Made by a program: the position numbers and the translations under genes
Notes under the pieces: model-generated
What the model was told of the DNA's origin: nothing
Database searches by the model: none
Seen by the model: the letters and a program-made list of their open reading frames with translations, nothing else
DNA from: Protopterus annectens
Lineage: Eukaryota > Chordata > Ceratodontiformes > Protopteridae
Length of the DNA stretch: 64,000 bases
Reading direction: 5' to 3'
Assembly (NCBI RefSeq): GCF_019279795.1
Contig: NC_056744.1
Location: forward strand, 898,842,110 to 898,906,109
Shown: positions 53,219 to 62,442 of the stretch, piece after piece
How positions within the stretch are numbered: the stretch's first letter is position 1
Layout: each line of letters starts with the position of its first letter

Positions 53219-53589
53219 GAGCTGTTTTCCCTTACCTTAGCAAGGTACGTTTCAATTATAGGCTGTTTAGTGCCTACGATTAATTTCTCCTTAACAAGGA
53301 GAATTGAGTGCCTGTATCAGTTTAAGGCTTCCTAGTGCTTTTCAGCAGATTTTAGAGCAAGTGCTAGTCATAGGTATGCTTAAAGGTAAGATGGAAAAAA
53401 AATGGTTTATCCTAGACACTGCTGTGTGCACTAGAGGAGTTAGATGTGAAAGTAGGTAACTTAGGTTTTACCGGTCTAAAAAGTTAAGTTTTAGTGGACA
53501 GACACTATTTTTAAAACCGCAAGATAGATTGAAAGAAGGTAGTCATTTTGTATGCAAATGTTCTGTATAAATGCTTCAGGTTCTCCTGA

Positions 53590-54283
53590 GAAAACAAGCC
53601 ACCCTAGTGGGACCGCCAGTATAAACAGGTTATGTAAAAAGAGGAAGAAACTTGTGTCTGAGAATGAGAGAACTGACTCGGCAGAGGAAGAATTCCCTCC
53701 ACAGCTTAAACAAGCAAATCAGAAAGCTTGTAAAGTCCTTTAAAGCAAATCATAAAGCTAAAATAACAACCCTAGCCAAGGATAATCATAAAGCATTCTT
53801 TAACTGCATCCAAAATCTAAAATGGAATGCTCAGCTGTGTGTCAAACTGGTAGTGGATGGCACCACTCACTCTACTGGAGGAAATTGCCCACCTGCTAGG
53901 TGACCGATTTGGTGCAAGCTTCACTCCCCCCCTGACCCCAACAGCCATACCCCAAAGCATATCTGACACCATTCCTCTGCTTAACATCTCTAGAGAAATA
54001 GGTCATATCTCTGTTCTCCAAGACCAAAAACACAGCCTCAGTTGGACCAGATAACATTCCAGGTTGCTTACTAAGCAATCTAAGACAGGACCTAGTGCAC
54101 CCACTTGGTGTTCTCTTCAACCATAGCCTGAGAACTAGCTTTGTTTCAACAAGAGTGGAGAACAGTAACAGTAATCCCCTTGCACAAAGGTGGTCATCCA
54201 CCGACCCTGGAACTATAGACCCATGAGTCTAACCAGCCTTTTCTGCAAGGCCATGGAAAAAATCATCATGGACTTTATCAAAG
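53590..54283 (+). pseudogene. Split CR1 (plus), piece 4: linker and start of RT
   Basis: It reads INRLCKKRKKLVSENERT (about 53615-53670), then KANHKAKITTLAKDNHKAFF (about 53745-53805) and HLLGDRFGASFTPPLTPT (about 53889-53942), matching the linker of minus copy 1. Then comes VTVIPLHKGG (about 54170-54195) and ends with a decayed NAMESIIMELI-like word (CKAMEKIIMDFIK, about 54245-54282). The next residues of the domain (NKDIDNPQTVDPTQCGF) begin at 61099, on the other side of CR1 minus copy 2. Confidence 0.8.
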
Positions 54284-54499
54284 TATCATAGGATGTTACT
54301 AGGCTATTGGCTTTGAGGCCCTTACAAGCCTAGCCTAGAATTTAGCCCATGTTCCAACAAGTCAGCACCCTATGCCATAGTCCAGCAGGGACACAGGTGG
54401 AATCCCAGGGGAGTATTTTCTGTTCACTATCCAGTTCTCCAAATTGCGCTTTAAAAGGGTTAAAGTACTCTGATGTAGAGAGGGAGTCTATTCCACAAA

Positions 54500-55421
54500 A
54501 GGGGAGTCTCTGAGACACATCTGTCCTGCCAACAAGTCCTACTGATGTCGCAGACCAGGTTGAGGTCGAGAGTGCGGGTTACTCAAGTGGAGCTTGACTT
54601 GCTGATATGCAGCATTCCCATCAAGGCGTGGTCTGAGATTGCTTTGTATGCCAGACCGAGGTCACCTTTGAGGAGTCTGTAGGAGACTGAGTAGAGGGAC
54701 AAGGCCTTTAGCCTATCTGGGTAGATGTTTGAAGCCCTAGATTCTCCTGGTGAGGAACCTCTGTGGTCTGCCCAGCTGCTTTATGTGCTTTGTGACGTAC
54801 ATGCTAAAAGGGGCATTGTACTCAATAATGGATCTTATAAGGGAAGAATATGGGGATGTTAAGACCACCTTGTCTCTGGATGAGCTACTTTTGCTAATGA
54901 GGTGGCCATGTAGAAAGCTGTCTGTACAACAGAGGCAATATGGTCAAAAAGGCAGTTTGCTATGCACCTGGTGCCGAAGTCCCTCACGAGGGAGGTTGGC
55001 TTAACGGTTAAGGTGTTTACCTTACAGACACAAGGTGCAGGGTTTGATACTCACTTGGGGTAATTGGCTAGACTTAAAATGGCCCACAAGGGCAGTTAGT
55101 CTAGTATGAATCGATGAACCTATGAACCACTGCAGGCTTTAGGACCTTATCAGTGTGATAATTTGTGGGGACGTCACTCTCACCAAATGAGATGATGCAT
55201 TTTTTGGCATTCAGTTTCAGGCCATGTTTCTGGCACCAGCCATTTGTTTGGGTGTGACTCTGTTGGTGGGTGCCCACATCATTAGGGTAATAGATGACAG
55301 CACCCAGCCTGCAGTTATCTGCAAACTTGGTCAGCCATAGTTCACTGCTTTTGTCCTGCACCTCAGAAAAGTATATCCCAAACAGCAGAGGCCCCTGCAT
55401 ACTTTGAGAGAGCATTTCCAC
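54500..55421 (-). pseudogene. CR1 minus copy 2, RT palm and C-terminal domain
   Basis: On the minus strand: GPLLFGIYFSEVQDKSSELW (about 55395-55335), TKFADNCRLGAV (about 55330-55295, catalytic F-A-D-D changed to F-A-D-N), HGLKLNAKKCIISFGE (about 55235-55185), and KVLKPAV (about 55155-55135). The SINE (54985-55128) interrupts here, and VRDFGTRCIANC (about 54983-54950) resumes the same domain. LYSV and C-terminal words follow to about 54500, then the CR1 3' UTR. Confidence 0.78.
54985..55128 (+). mobile_element. tRNA-derived SINE with a CR1-type 3' tail
   Basis: This is a short retroposon of about 140 bp. The 5' part looks like a tRNA: an RNA polymerase III box A (TGGCTTAACGG, 54997-55007) and a box B-like word (GGTTTGATACTC, 55041-55052) about 34 bp apart. 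The 3' part (about 55062-55128) aligns with the last 60 bp of the CR1 elements nearby (GGCTAG, TAG-CTAGTA, AACCTATGAACC). It splits the coding sequence of CR1 minus copy 2 between KPAV and VRDFG. A short CAC on both sides may be the target duplication. Confidence 0.75.
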
Positions 55422-55509
55422 TGAGAATGCCAGGATTATCCTCAGTTCAAAAAAAGACTCAAAATTTTTAGATTTACAACAGCACAGACCCTTAGCTATC
55501 CCTCCTGTT

Positions 55510-56225
55510 CTGGATGTTGTGGATGATGTCTTTATGGTACTACAGAGTCCCTGACTCTCACAAATTTATCTTCAAAAATTCTACTGCTGACCTAGAGGTC
55601 ATCTCCCAAGGACCTAAAGGAATAAAAGCAGCTACAGCTAAGAATCCCACCACCTTGGACAGGGATTCCCGAGCTTTAGACAAATGGGGTAAAAAAGTAT
55701 ACACTTCTGCAACTCTCGCCATTAGAGCATTGAATTGCCAGTTCCACATGCTGAAATGCCAGCAACATACTATGGAACTTCAGCAAAAATGATCTACCTT
55801 TCCTGACTGTGCAGAAAATAAAGAATTACAGGAGCTTATGCATTCTGCAAGCCAAGTTTAGCAAGCATGCCCTGCAATGTGGTTTTGACGCCCTAGAAGC
55901 ATCTTGCAGGGCAGCAGTCACAGGTTCTTTACTTAGAAGGCATGCCTGGCTTAAGGAGCAGACCTTGCCAGACCATGCTCCTCTGAACAAGGGCAATCTG
56001 TTTGGCATCAAAGCAGAAGAGGTCTAAACAAAAAAAAAAATATGGAAGAAAAGGCTAGGTCTATGCAAACAGTCAAAGATTTTTTGCAAGTGCAGCCTCC
56101 AAGATTCAGTAGGCATTGCCCCTCAAAACATTGGCCCTTTCCAGCCCCCTCAAGGCCATCTCAAACTAGACCCAAGGGACACAGACCCTCCCCCCAGATT
56201 ACAGTCTCAGGTTATACAGAGATCT
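55510..56225 (+). pseudogene. DIRS-A3 gag-like ORF1, C-terminal part
   Basis: SRALDKWGKKVYTSATLAIRALN (about 55666-55736) is the family A version of the MDRYGKRMFSSATFAMRSLNY block. ALEASCRAAVTGSLLRRHAWLKE (about 55890-55960) matches AAGTGIALRRHA. A basic and Pro-rich tail follows (FSRHCPSKHWPFPAPSRPSQTRPKGH-like words, about 56104-56190). It differs from B and E in lacking a clear RG-rich tail. Stops occur near 55790 and 56025. Confidence 0.72.
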
Positions 56226-56239
56226 AAGCAATGGCGTAC

Positions 56240-57260
56240 CTCCACTTCTAAAGCAGGGATTGCTAAGCCACCCCCTTTTGGAAAGAATTCACTATGACTT
56301 ATCAACTCCACTCCTCACCTCTGCCCAATTGCTCGTGCCCCTAGGAGGAAAACTTACCCACCATGCAAAACATTTGACTACCTCCACCAACGATCGATGG
56401 GTCTTCAACATAGTATCCCAGGGGTACAAATTTTATCTCCACACGCTGTCAACTCCCAAAGGGGTTCCCAGACCTTCCTCCTAACCAGTGGCAGAGGCAC
56501 AAATCCAAGTTCAGTCCCTGCTCTCCATATGGGCAATTCAGCCTGTTCCTGCAGAACAGATAGGCCAAGGTTTTTATTCCAGAATTTTTCTGGTACCCAG
56601 AAAGAGAGCACCTGGCCACCCAATTTTAGATCTAGCCATTCTGAATACCTTCCTGGTGGTACCAAAATTCAAAATGCTCACCCTACAGCAGCTTCTCTCT
56701 ATGCTGTTCAAAGATGGCTGGTTAGCCAACCTAGACTTAAAGGAGGCCTATCTGCACATCCCAAACAGGGAAATATCTATGTTTTAGGGCAGGATCTATG
56801 CATTATCAGTTCTCTGCACTTCCCTTGGCTTATCCACTGCTCCCAGAGTTTTCACAAAATGCCTGGCTCTTCAGCCATTGCCTATTGCAGACAGAGAAAT
56901 ATTCAAATTTACCCTTACTTGGACAATTGCCTGATTCAGGCAGACAATCAGAAAAAGCTGTTGCAGCACCTGACATTTGTAAAGGACCTTCTAACCTCCG
57001 CTGGGGTACACTATCAACGAAAAGAAATCCAAACTAGTCCCCAGTCAAAAAAATTGTATTCCTGGGAGCAGGCTTGGACACAGCATCCCAAATGGCATTC
57101 CTTACTCCAGAAAAGCAAGCCTATTTCACAGGCTACGTCACTCAAATAGCCATCAGAATGCAGCTATCTGCAAGGAAAATCCTGCAGGCTCTAGGGTTCA
57201 TGGCCTCCTGTATTCTACTAATTCCATATGCCAGACTGCATATGAGGAAACTTCAGTGAT
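56240..57260 (+). pseudogene. DIRS-A3 reverse transcriptase (broken)
   Basis: Blocks: NDRWVFNIVSQGYKF (about 56389-56433), IQPVPAEQIGQGFYSRIFLVPRK (about 56536-56605), PILDLAILNTF, WLANLDLKEAYLHI (about 56719-56760, Asp block), YQFSALP, and IYPYLDNCLIQ (about 56908-56940), where the second catalytic Asp of YLDD reads Asn. ILQALGFMASCILLIPYARLHMRKLQ (57179-57257) is the thumb. Several frameshifts separate these. Confidence 0.8.
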
Positions 57261-57339
57261 ACTTAAAATCTTTGGTGCCTACACTCTCAGGACCTAGAAA
57301 CTTGTCATACCTGTAATACCTTGTCTAAGGAAAGTTTCT

Positions 57340-57760
57340 TTGGTGGGCAGCAGCATGCAACCACAACAAGGGACTTCACATTACACAACCCCACGCTGCC
57401 CAGACCCTAACCACAGACACCTCAGACTATGCCTGGGTTGCACATCTGGATGGCAGGTGCATTCAGGGCCACTGGTGCCCAAACCAAATTCATCTGCACA
57501 TCAACCTAAAAGAGATGCTAGCTGTTACGTACACTCTGACAGCTTTCAGGTCCCTGCTCTTACCGGGGCCGCTACTTACAAAACTGACAAAACCACAGTG
57601 ATGTGGTACATCAACAAGCAGGGGGGAACCCACTCTTACCCACACTGCAGGCTAGATATGACCCTATGGAACACTGTCTCAGCCATGCATATTCACATGC
57701 AAGCTCAATTCCTGCCAGGCAACCAAAACTCTCTGGCAGACCACTTAAGCTGAACTCTCC
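57340..57760 (+). pseudogene. DIRS-A3 RNase H (frameshifted)
   Basis: The first block is TTDTSDYAWVAHLDGRC (about 57413-57462). HINLKEMLAV (about 57498-57528) carries the Glu. After a frame change, KTDKTTVMWYINKQGG (about 57580-57630) carries the next Asp. AQFLPGNQNSLADHLS (57702-57750) is the end of the domain. Confidence 0.75.
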
Positions 57761-57839
57761 TAGATCCACAAGAGTGGCAATTAAACCACAACATCTTCAC
57801 TCTTGTGACCCAGAAATGGGGTACCCTGAAGGTGAACCT

Positions 57840-59212
57840 ATTTGCCTCCCCCTACAACCACTAGCTTAGCAAATTCTGTACCAGGGTACCTCACAGCAAG
57901 GCCTGGAAAGTTGATGCCCTATTCTTCCAGTGGGAAAACTTCTCAATATATGCATTTCCCCCTCTGCCTCTTAAGAGTATTACTCAAGATAAGCCAAGAA
58001 AGACCAAGGGTAATCCTGATTGCCCCAGACTGGCCACACCAACACTGGTACCCACTACTGCGCAGTCTGTCACCGTTGCCTCCATGGCACCTCCCCCAGA
58101 TCCCAACCCTCCTGACTCAGTAGGAGGGGACAGATCTTGCATCCACAATTGCAGACCCTGAACCTTGCAGCCTGGCTTATTCCTTGAATTCTCCTCCAGT
58201 GGCCAGCATAAGCAAGCAGGTACTGAATGTCATACGTGAAGCCAGACGACCCAGTACAAGGAAATACTATGCTGATGAGTGGTAAAGGTATTGTTCCTGG
58301 ATTCACACTAAAGGAGCGGATACAGCATAGCCTTCCTTACCTCTCATCCTGGATTACCTAGCAGACCTACTCCACAGAGGCTCCATTAAGGTCCATGCCT
58401 CTGCTATCTCTGCTCATTGCACCACTGAGCCACCTCTCTTCTCTCCCCTCTCATCAAGCAGTTCCTGAGAGAGGCTAACAACTTAAGGCCACTAAGAAGA
58501 GCCCCCACCCTTGCTTGTGACCTTAATTTTGTGTTGGAAAAGCTCACGCTACCCCACTTTGAGCCAGCAGTGTCAGCAGAGTTAAAATTCCTGACTTGGA
58601 AAACAGTCTTGCTTATGTCCATCACTTCAGCTAGAAGAGTGAGCTACAAGCACTTGGCTGTGGAACCATTCATTATTTTTCATGCCGACAGGGTCTCCCT
58701 CAGGACTAACCCAACTTTTATGCCTAAAGTGGTGTCCAGTGTGGCTCTCAACCAATCTATCCATTTGCCCACCTTTTTCCCTAATCCTCAAAATAAGGGG
58801 GAAAGGATCCTGCACTCTCTAGATGTGCACAGACAGCTCAGATTGTACTTTGATAGGACTAAGCCCTTCAGGAAATCTGACCAGTTACTAGTCAGATTTG
58901 CACCAGGGGCAGAGGGCAAGGCCATATCAAAACAAACCATCTCCAAATGGATAGCACACTGTATCTATTTCTGTTACAAACACCATGGGAAACCAACCCC
59001 CTCAGGGTGTCAGAACGTATTCCACTAGGGCAACTTCAACCTCTACAGCCTTTCTCAGAGGAGTCCCTACCAGGGACATTCTGGAAGCTGCTACTTGGAG
59101 TTTTGTTCATACCTTCACCAAGCATTACCACCTGCCTATCTTTTCCAATTCTAGGGCGGGCTTTGCAACAGCAGTCCTGCCAGGCAAACTAGCCAGCCCC
59201 AACTCCTCTTGA
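57840..59212 (+). pseudogene. DIRS-A3 linker and tyrosine recombinase (broken)
   Basis: The linker reads CTRVPHSKAWKVDAL and AFPPLPL (57878-57975). The recombinase begins near 58200 but its N-terminal SAM-like part is poorly legible. The first Arg block reads SITSARRV (about 58618-58642). FHADRVSLRTNPTFMPK (about 58678-58728) and DVHRQLRLYFDRTKPFRKSD (58822-58880) follow. YSTRATSTSTAF (about 59011-59050) replaces the catalytic His by Tyr but keeps the Arg. HTFTKHYHLPIFSNSRAGF (about 59109-59165) keeps the nucleophilic Tyr. The stop is at 59210-59212. Confidence 0.8.
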
Positions 59213-59246
59213 CTGCCTCCACCCATTCTTCAGCTTTGAGAATCAA

Positions 59247-59343
59247 CCCAAGTGTGATTACTGCAACGGTGAAACATGAACATAGTACAGTTGTGCACAC
59301 TTACCATAAATGTAGATGTTAGAGTATATTCACTGTTGCAGCC
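59247..59343 (+). repeat. Internal complementary region of DIRS-A3
   Basis: It has the same bipartite structure as A1 and A2. The left-tip half has lost a few bases (GAAACATGAACAT instead of GAAACACGAAGAACAT). Confidence 0.85.
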
Positions 59344-59489
59344 CTGGTTTCCCACCCTCCAGCCCCCTTGTCTCTCTCTCTCTCTTCCTCACTCCTACAG
59401 GGCTATTGGTATTTACTTTTTACTGGTGTTGTTTTTCCACCATAACTTAGCTCCCTATTTTGGGGGCTCCTGACATTTGGGGCAAGAAA

Positions 59490-59691
59490 AACTGATGTAA
59501 TGGTGTCGGCTGCCTGTATTTTTCTACCTCTGACATCAGTCCTGAAGCAACAGCACCCGACGCAGAAATGCTAAGCCTCTGGTATTCGGGCCAACTGAGG
59601 GCTACCCCTGGCAGGATAACCCAAGTGTGATGACTGCAACAGTGAATACACTCGAACATCTACATTTATGGTAAGTGTATACAACTGTACT
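59490..59691 (+). repeat. Right inverted terminal repeat of DIRS-A3
   Basis: It is closely similar to 49127-49330, with tip ATGGTAAGTGTATACAACTGTACT. Confidence 0.85.
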
Positions 59692-59970
59692 TTCTTCCAA
59701 CCTGTGATTGGATAGTTAGTCACCCAGGATCAGGGTAAAGAGTTGAATCTTGATCGATTCAAAGAGGTCCAGATAGGTGGAGTTGGGCATCTTTAGTCAA
59801 AGTTAAAGGCCTCTAGCTAGCTATGATTTGAATAGGGGTCTTGTTAGTTGTTAACTGCACCTGGAGTGTTTCCTGTGCGTCATACCATTTGACCAGCCTG
59901 GAGATGTGTGTGCTTTGTGTGTGTGTGTGCTTTGTGTGTGTGTGTGCTTTGTGTGTGTGTGTGTGTGTGC

Positions 59971-60012
<42 letters not shown>

Positions 60013-60050
60013 TTGTGTGTGTGTGTGTGTGTGTGCTTTGTGTGTGTGTT

Positions 60051-60098
<48 letters not shown>

Positions 60099-60124
60099 TT
60101 GTGTGTGTGTGTGTGTGTGTGCTT

Positions 60125-60155
<31 letters not shown>

Positions 60156-60177
60156 GGTGTGTGTGTCTTTTTGCTTG

Positions 60178-60218
<41 letters not shown>

Positions 60219-60259
60219 TGCTTTGTGTGTGTGTGTGTGTGCTTTGTGTGTGTGTGTGC

Positions 60260-60296
<37 letters not shown>

Positions 60297-61096
60297 TTTG
60301 TGTGTGTGCGCTTTGTGTGTGTGCGCTTTGTGTGTGTGCGCTTTGTGTGTGTGCGCTTTGTGTGTGTGCGCTTTGTGTGTGTGCGCTTTGTGTGTGTGTG
60401 CGCGTTGTGTGCGTGTGCGCGTTGTGTGTGTGCGGTTTGTGTGTGTGCGCTGTGTGTGTGTGCGCTTTGTGTGTGCGCGCGCATTGTGCGTGCGCGTGTG
60501 TGCACGCTTGTGCCTTTTATATATGTTGCAACTCCACCTCCTTTTGCTTTGCTGCCCATAATTTGGGATCTGAATATATGATAAGGGCGAGTTACCTGGT
60601 ATGGCTGGGGGTGCTGTCCGCAGCTTTGAACCAGGTTTCTGTGACTGTACAGATGTCAGCATCTTCCAGGGTTAAAAATGCTTGCAGTGAGTGCAGTTTC
60701 ATGTTTAGACTCCGAGCGTTTAGCAACATGACCTTTAATTTGCGTTTTGTGACCTCATGGCATTGCCTAAAGACACTATGGGGGAGGCAAGAGCATTTGC
60801 CAGGAGCCTGAAGCTCAAGGGAGACAGATGCAGGCAATCTTTGGCAAAACATCGTGGTTTGTCAGTCATGTCATCCCAGGCTATCAGGTACTGGGTCCCC
60901 TTAGAATGACACCAGAAACTAAGCCAATTGTTAGTCGATCATTTTCTGTTTTTATTGAGGCATCATTTTGGGTGATGGTAGAATGCTGCTTAAGACTAGA
61001 AACATACCTGCCTGGGACACGCATTCAGCGAGCTCGATCATATCTCTCTCAATGAAATCCAGGAAGGTAAGTCTCAAGTCATTCACACCAGCATTG
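59692..61096 (-). pseudogene. CR1 minus copy 2, ORF1 esterase end and endonuclease
   Basis: On the minus strand: VNAGVNDLR (about 61095-61070), IERDMIELAECVSQAGMFL, LSSILPSPK (about 60985), then FCQRLPASVSLELQAPGK running into LKVMLLNARSLNMKLHSLQAF (about 60735-60670) and DADICTVTETWFKAA (about 60665-60622). The GGG block reads GQQSKRRWSCN in one frame and KAKGGGVATYIKGTSVHT in another (60560-60510). A microsatellite then follows, and HISRLVKWYDAQETLQVQLTTNKTPIQIIAS (59905-59815) continues in the same frame. The NSTYLDLFESIKIQ and TLILGD words end at DIRS-A3 (59691). Confidence 0.78.
59904..60513 (+). repeat. Long GT-rich compound microsatellite
   Basis: About 610 bp of (GT)n is broken by regular TGCTTTG and later TGCGCTTTG units, giving a higher-order period of about 16-20 bp toward the right side. 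On the minus strand it encodes His-Thr repeats in frame with the CR1 endonuclease on both sides. Confidence 0.95.
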
Positions 61097-62442
61097 ACTA
61101 ACAAGGATATAGACAACCCTCAAACTGTAGACCCAACCCAGTGTGGCTTTAAGGATAGCTCATGCTTATTAAACCTAGTAGACTTATTTGAGAAAGTCAA
61201 CAAAGCCCTGAATGAAGGCCCAAGGCTTTTGACACAATCCCCCAACTCGGGTATCATTGAGAAACTCTGCCAACTCGGGATCAACCCTTATATCATTAGA
61301 TGTGTAGCCAGTTGGCTCATCAGCAGAACACAGTCAAAGTTGATGACTCCACCTCTACTAATACACCTGTCACCATTGGTGCACCACAGGCATCTGTGAT
61401 GGACCCTTTACCATTTGGAATCTATTTCTCGGAAGTCGAGGCTAAAGTAGATAGCCTTTGGCATACCAAGTTCACTGATTGTAAATTGGGTGCAGTCAAG
61501 TCCCCCAATGTTAACATATTACAGGGGGGCTAACACAGACAGATGATTGATGCCAAAGCCAGTCTAAAACTAAAAGCAAAAAAGTGCATTATCCCCTTTG
61601 GCAAAATGGAATTCCCTGGTAAGTACAATATTGTCAGCACCTTCCTAAGTTCAACCGCAGTGATGCAAGATTTGGGAACACAGGTTGATATCATTCTGAA
61701 CTTCGACCACCCAAGATTCCACAGTGGTAAGGAAAGCCTTCTGCTCTGCGCATCTCATAACTAAGGGCATTGCATCCAGGTCTAAGGATGTTATAATTCC
61801 ACTGTACTCAACTCTCATCAGACCATTAATACAGTAAAGTTACTTACTTTTGTATGTACCTCACCAGACACCTGCAGCAACTGGAAAGACCACAGAGGTT
61901 TCTTACCAAGAAAAGACAGGGCCTCCAAGCCATGACCTGCATGGGTAGACGGAAAGCCTTGTCATTGTACTCTGTGCCTTACAGGATGCTGAGCGGTGAC
62001 TTGTGCCTGGCCTATAAGGCAGTCTCTGACCTTGCCCTGATGAAAATGCTGCACATGTGCAAGTCAAGTTGCACAAGAGTCGCTCGCTCTAGGGATCTTT
62101 ACCTAGCCTGTGACATAAATATAATATGCTGGAGAGATGGGTATATCTCCCAGCAATCGACACTTCTCTGGAATAAACTTCCATTTCACGTGAAGCAGAG
62201 CTCCTCCATGACCCTATTCAGTTGCAACCTAGACAAATGCATAGGAGACTGCAAATTCACCCTGGGGGAGAGGTGACAACCATGTCTCTCATGGACAAGT
62301 GTAGTCGGTATTGATCATAGACGCGCTATGCGGATTATGTCCATTTAACCCAGGAAAATTGGGGCATCTCAGGATTGACATGGCTGGGCTTGTAAGGGCT
62401 CTAGAGTTGCTACCCTAGTAATCTCTTGTGAACATGTGAACC
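61097..62442 (+). pseudogene. Split CR1 (plus), piece 5: RT palm to 3' end
   Basis: It resumes with NKDIDNPQTVDPTQCGF (about 61101-61152), SCLLNLVDLFEKV, then AF-PNSGI (decayed DTIPH block, about 61225-61255), LCQLGINPYIIRCVASWL (61265-61320), PLPFGIYFSEVEAK (about 61408-61448) and TKFTDCKLGAV (about 61467-61498, with one Asp of F-x-D-D lost). KLKAKKCIIPFGK (about 61570-61608) follows. The C-terminal domain includes RHLQQLERPQRFL (about 61866-61905) and LLWNKLPFHVKQSSSM (about 62164-62210). The 3' UTR ends at about 62442 with GTGAACATGTGAACC, the CR1 terminus also seen at 49632 and 54284. Confidence 0.82.

Larger units (their letters stand above)
49632..53540 (-). mobile_element. CR1-like LINE (minus copy 1), nearly full length
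   Basis: This is a CR1-clade LINE in opposite orientation, inserted in the split CR1. The 3' end is at 49632 (minus-strand tail ...AACCTATGAACC). Read 5' to 3' on the minus strand it has a leader (about 53540-53230), the ORF1 Cys-rich start, the ORF1 esterase, endonuclease, RT and C-terminal domain. Frameshifts and stops interrupt it, but long open blocks remain (51929-52702, 50882-51196, 49788-50417), so it is younger than its host. The 5' limit is approximate. Confidence 0.82.
55425..59691 (+). mobile_element. DIRS-A3, 5'-truncated
   Basis: This DIRS-A element lacks its left ITR and the first part of gag. It retains the gag C-terminal region, RT, RNase H, recombinase, internal complementary region and right ITR ending at 59691. 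It supplies the coding regions that A2 lacks and that lie outside the window for A1. It is flanked on both sides by CR1 minus copy 2. The left border (about 55425) is approximate. Confidence 0.83.
54284..61096 (-). mobile_element. CR1-like LINE (minus copy 2), interrupted
   Basis: This is a second minus-strand CR1. The 3' end is at 54284 (minus-strand tail ...CCTATGATAC). The visible 5' end is at 61096, in the ORF1 esterase (VNAGVNDLR). Pieces: C-terminal domain and RT palm 54284-55421, then a gap filled by DIRS-A3, then endonuclease and esterase 59692-61096. The linker and most of the RT fingers are missing, so a deletion accompanied or followed the DIRS insertion. It lies between pieces 4 and 5 of the split plus-strand CR1. 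Confidence 0.75.

Noticed and set aside
54990-55060. A functional tRNA gene
   Set aside because: The box A and box B words are present, but the segment continues into a CR1-like tail and interrupts a CR1 coding region, so it is a SINE.
59813-60811. Long open frames of 217-301 codons on both strands made of CV, HT or similar dipeptides
   Set aside because: They are translations of the GT-rich microsatellite. Only their flanks (CR1 endonuclease on the minus strand) are meaningful.
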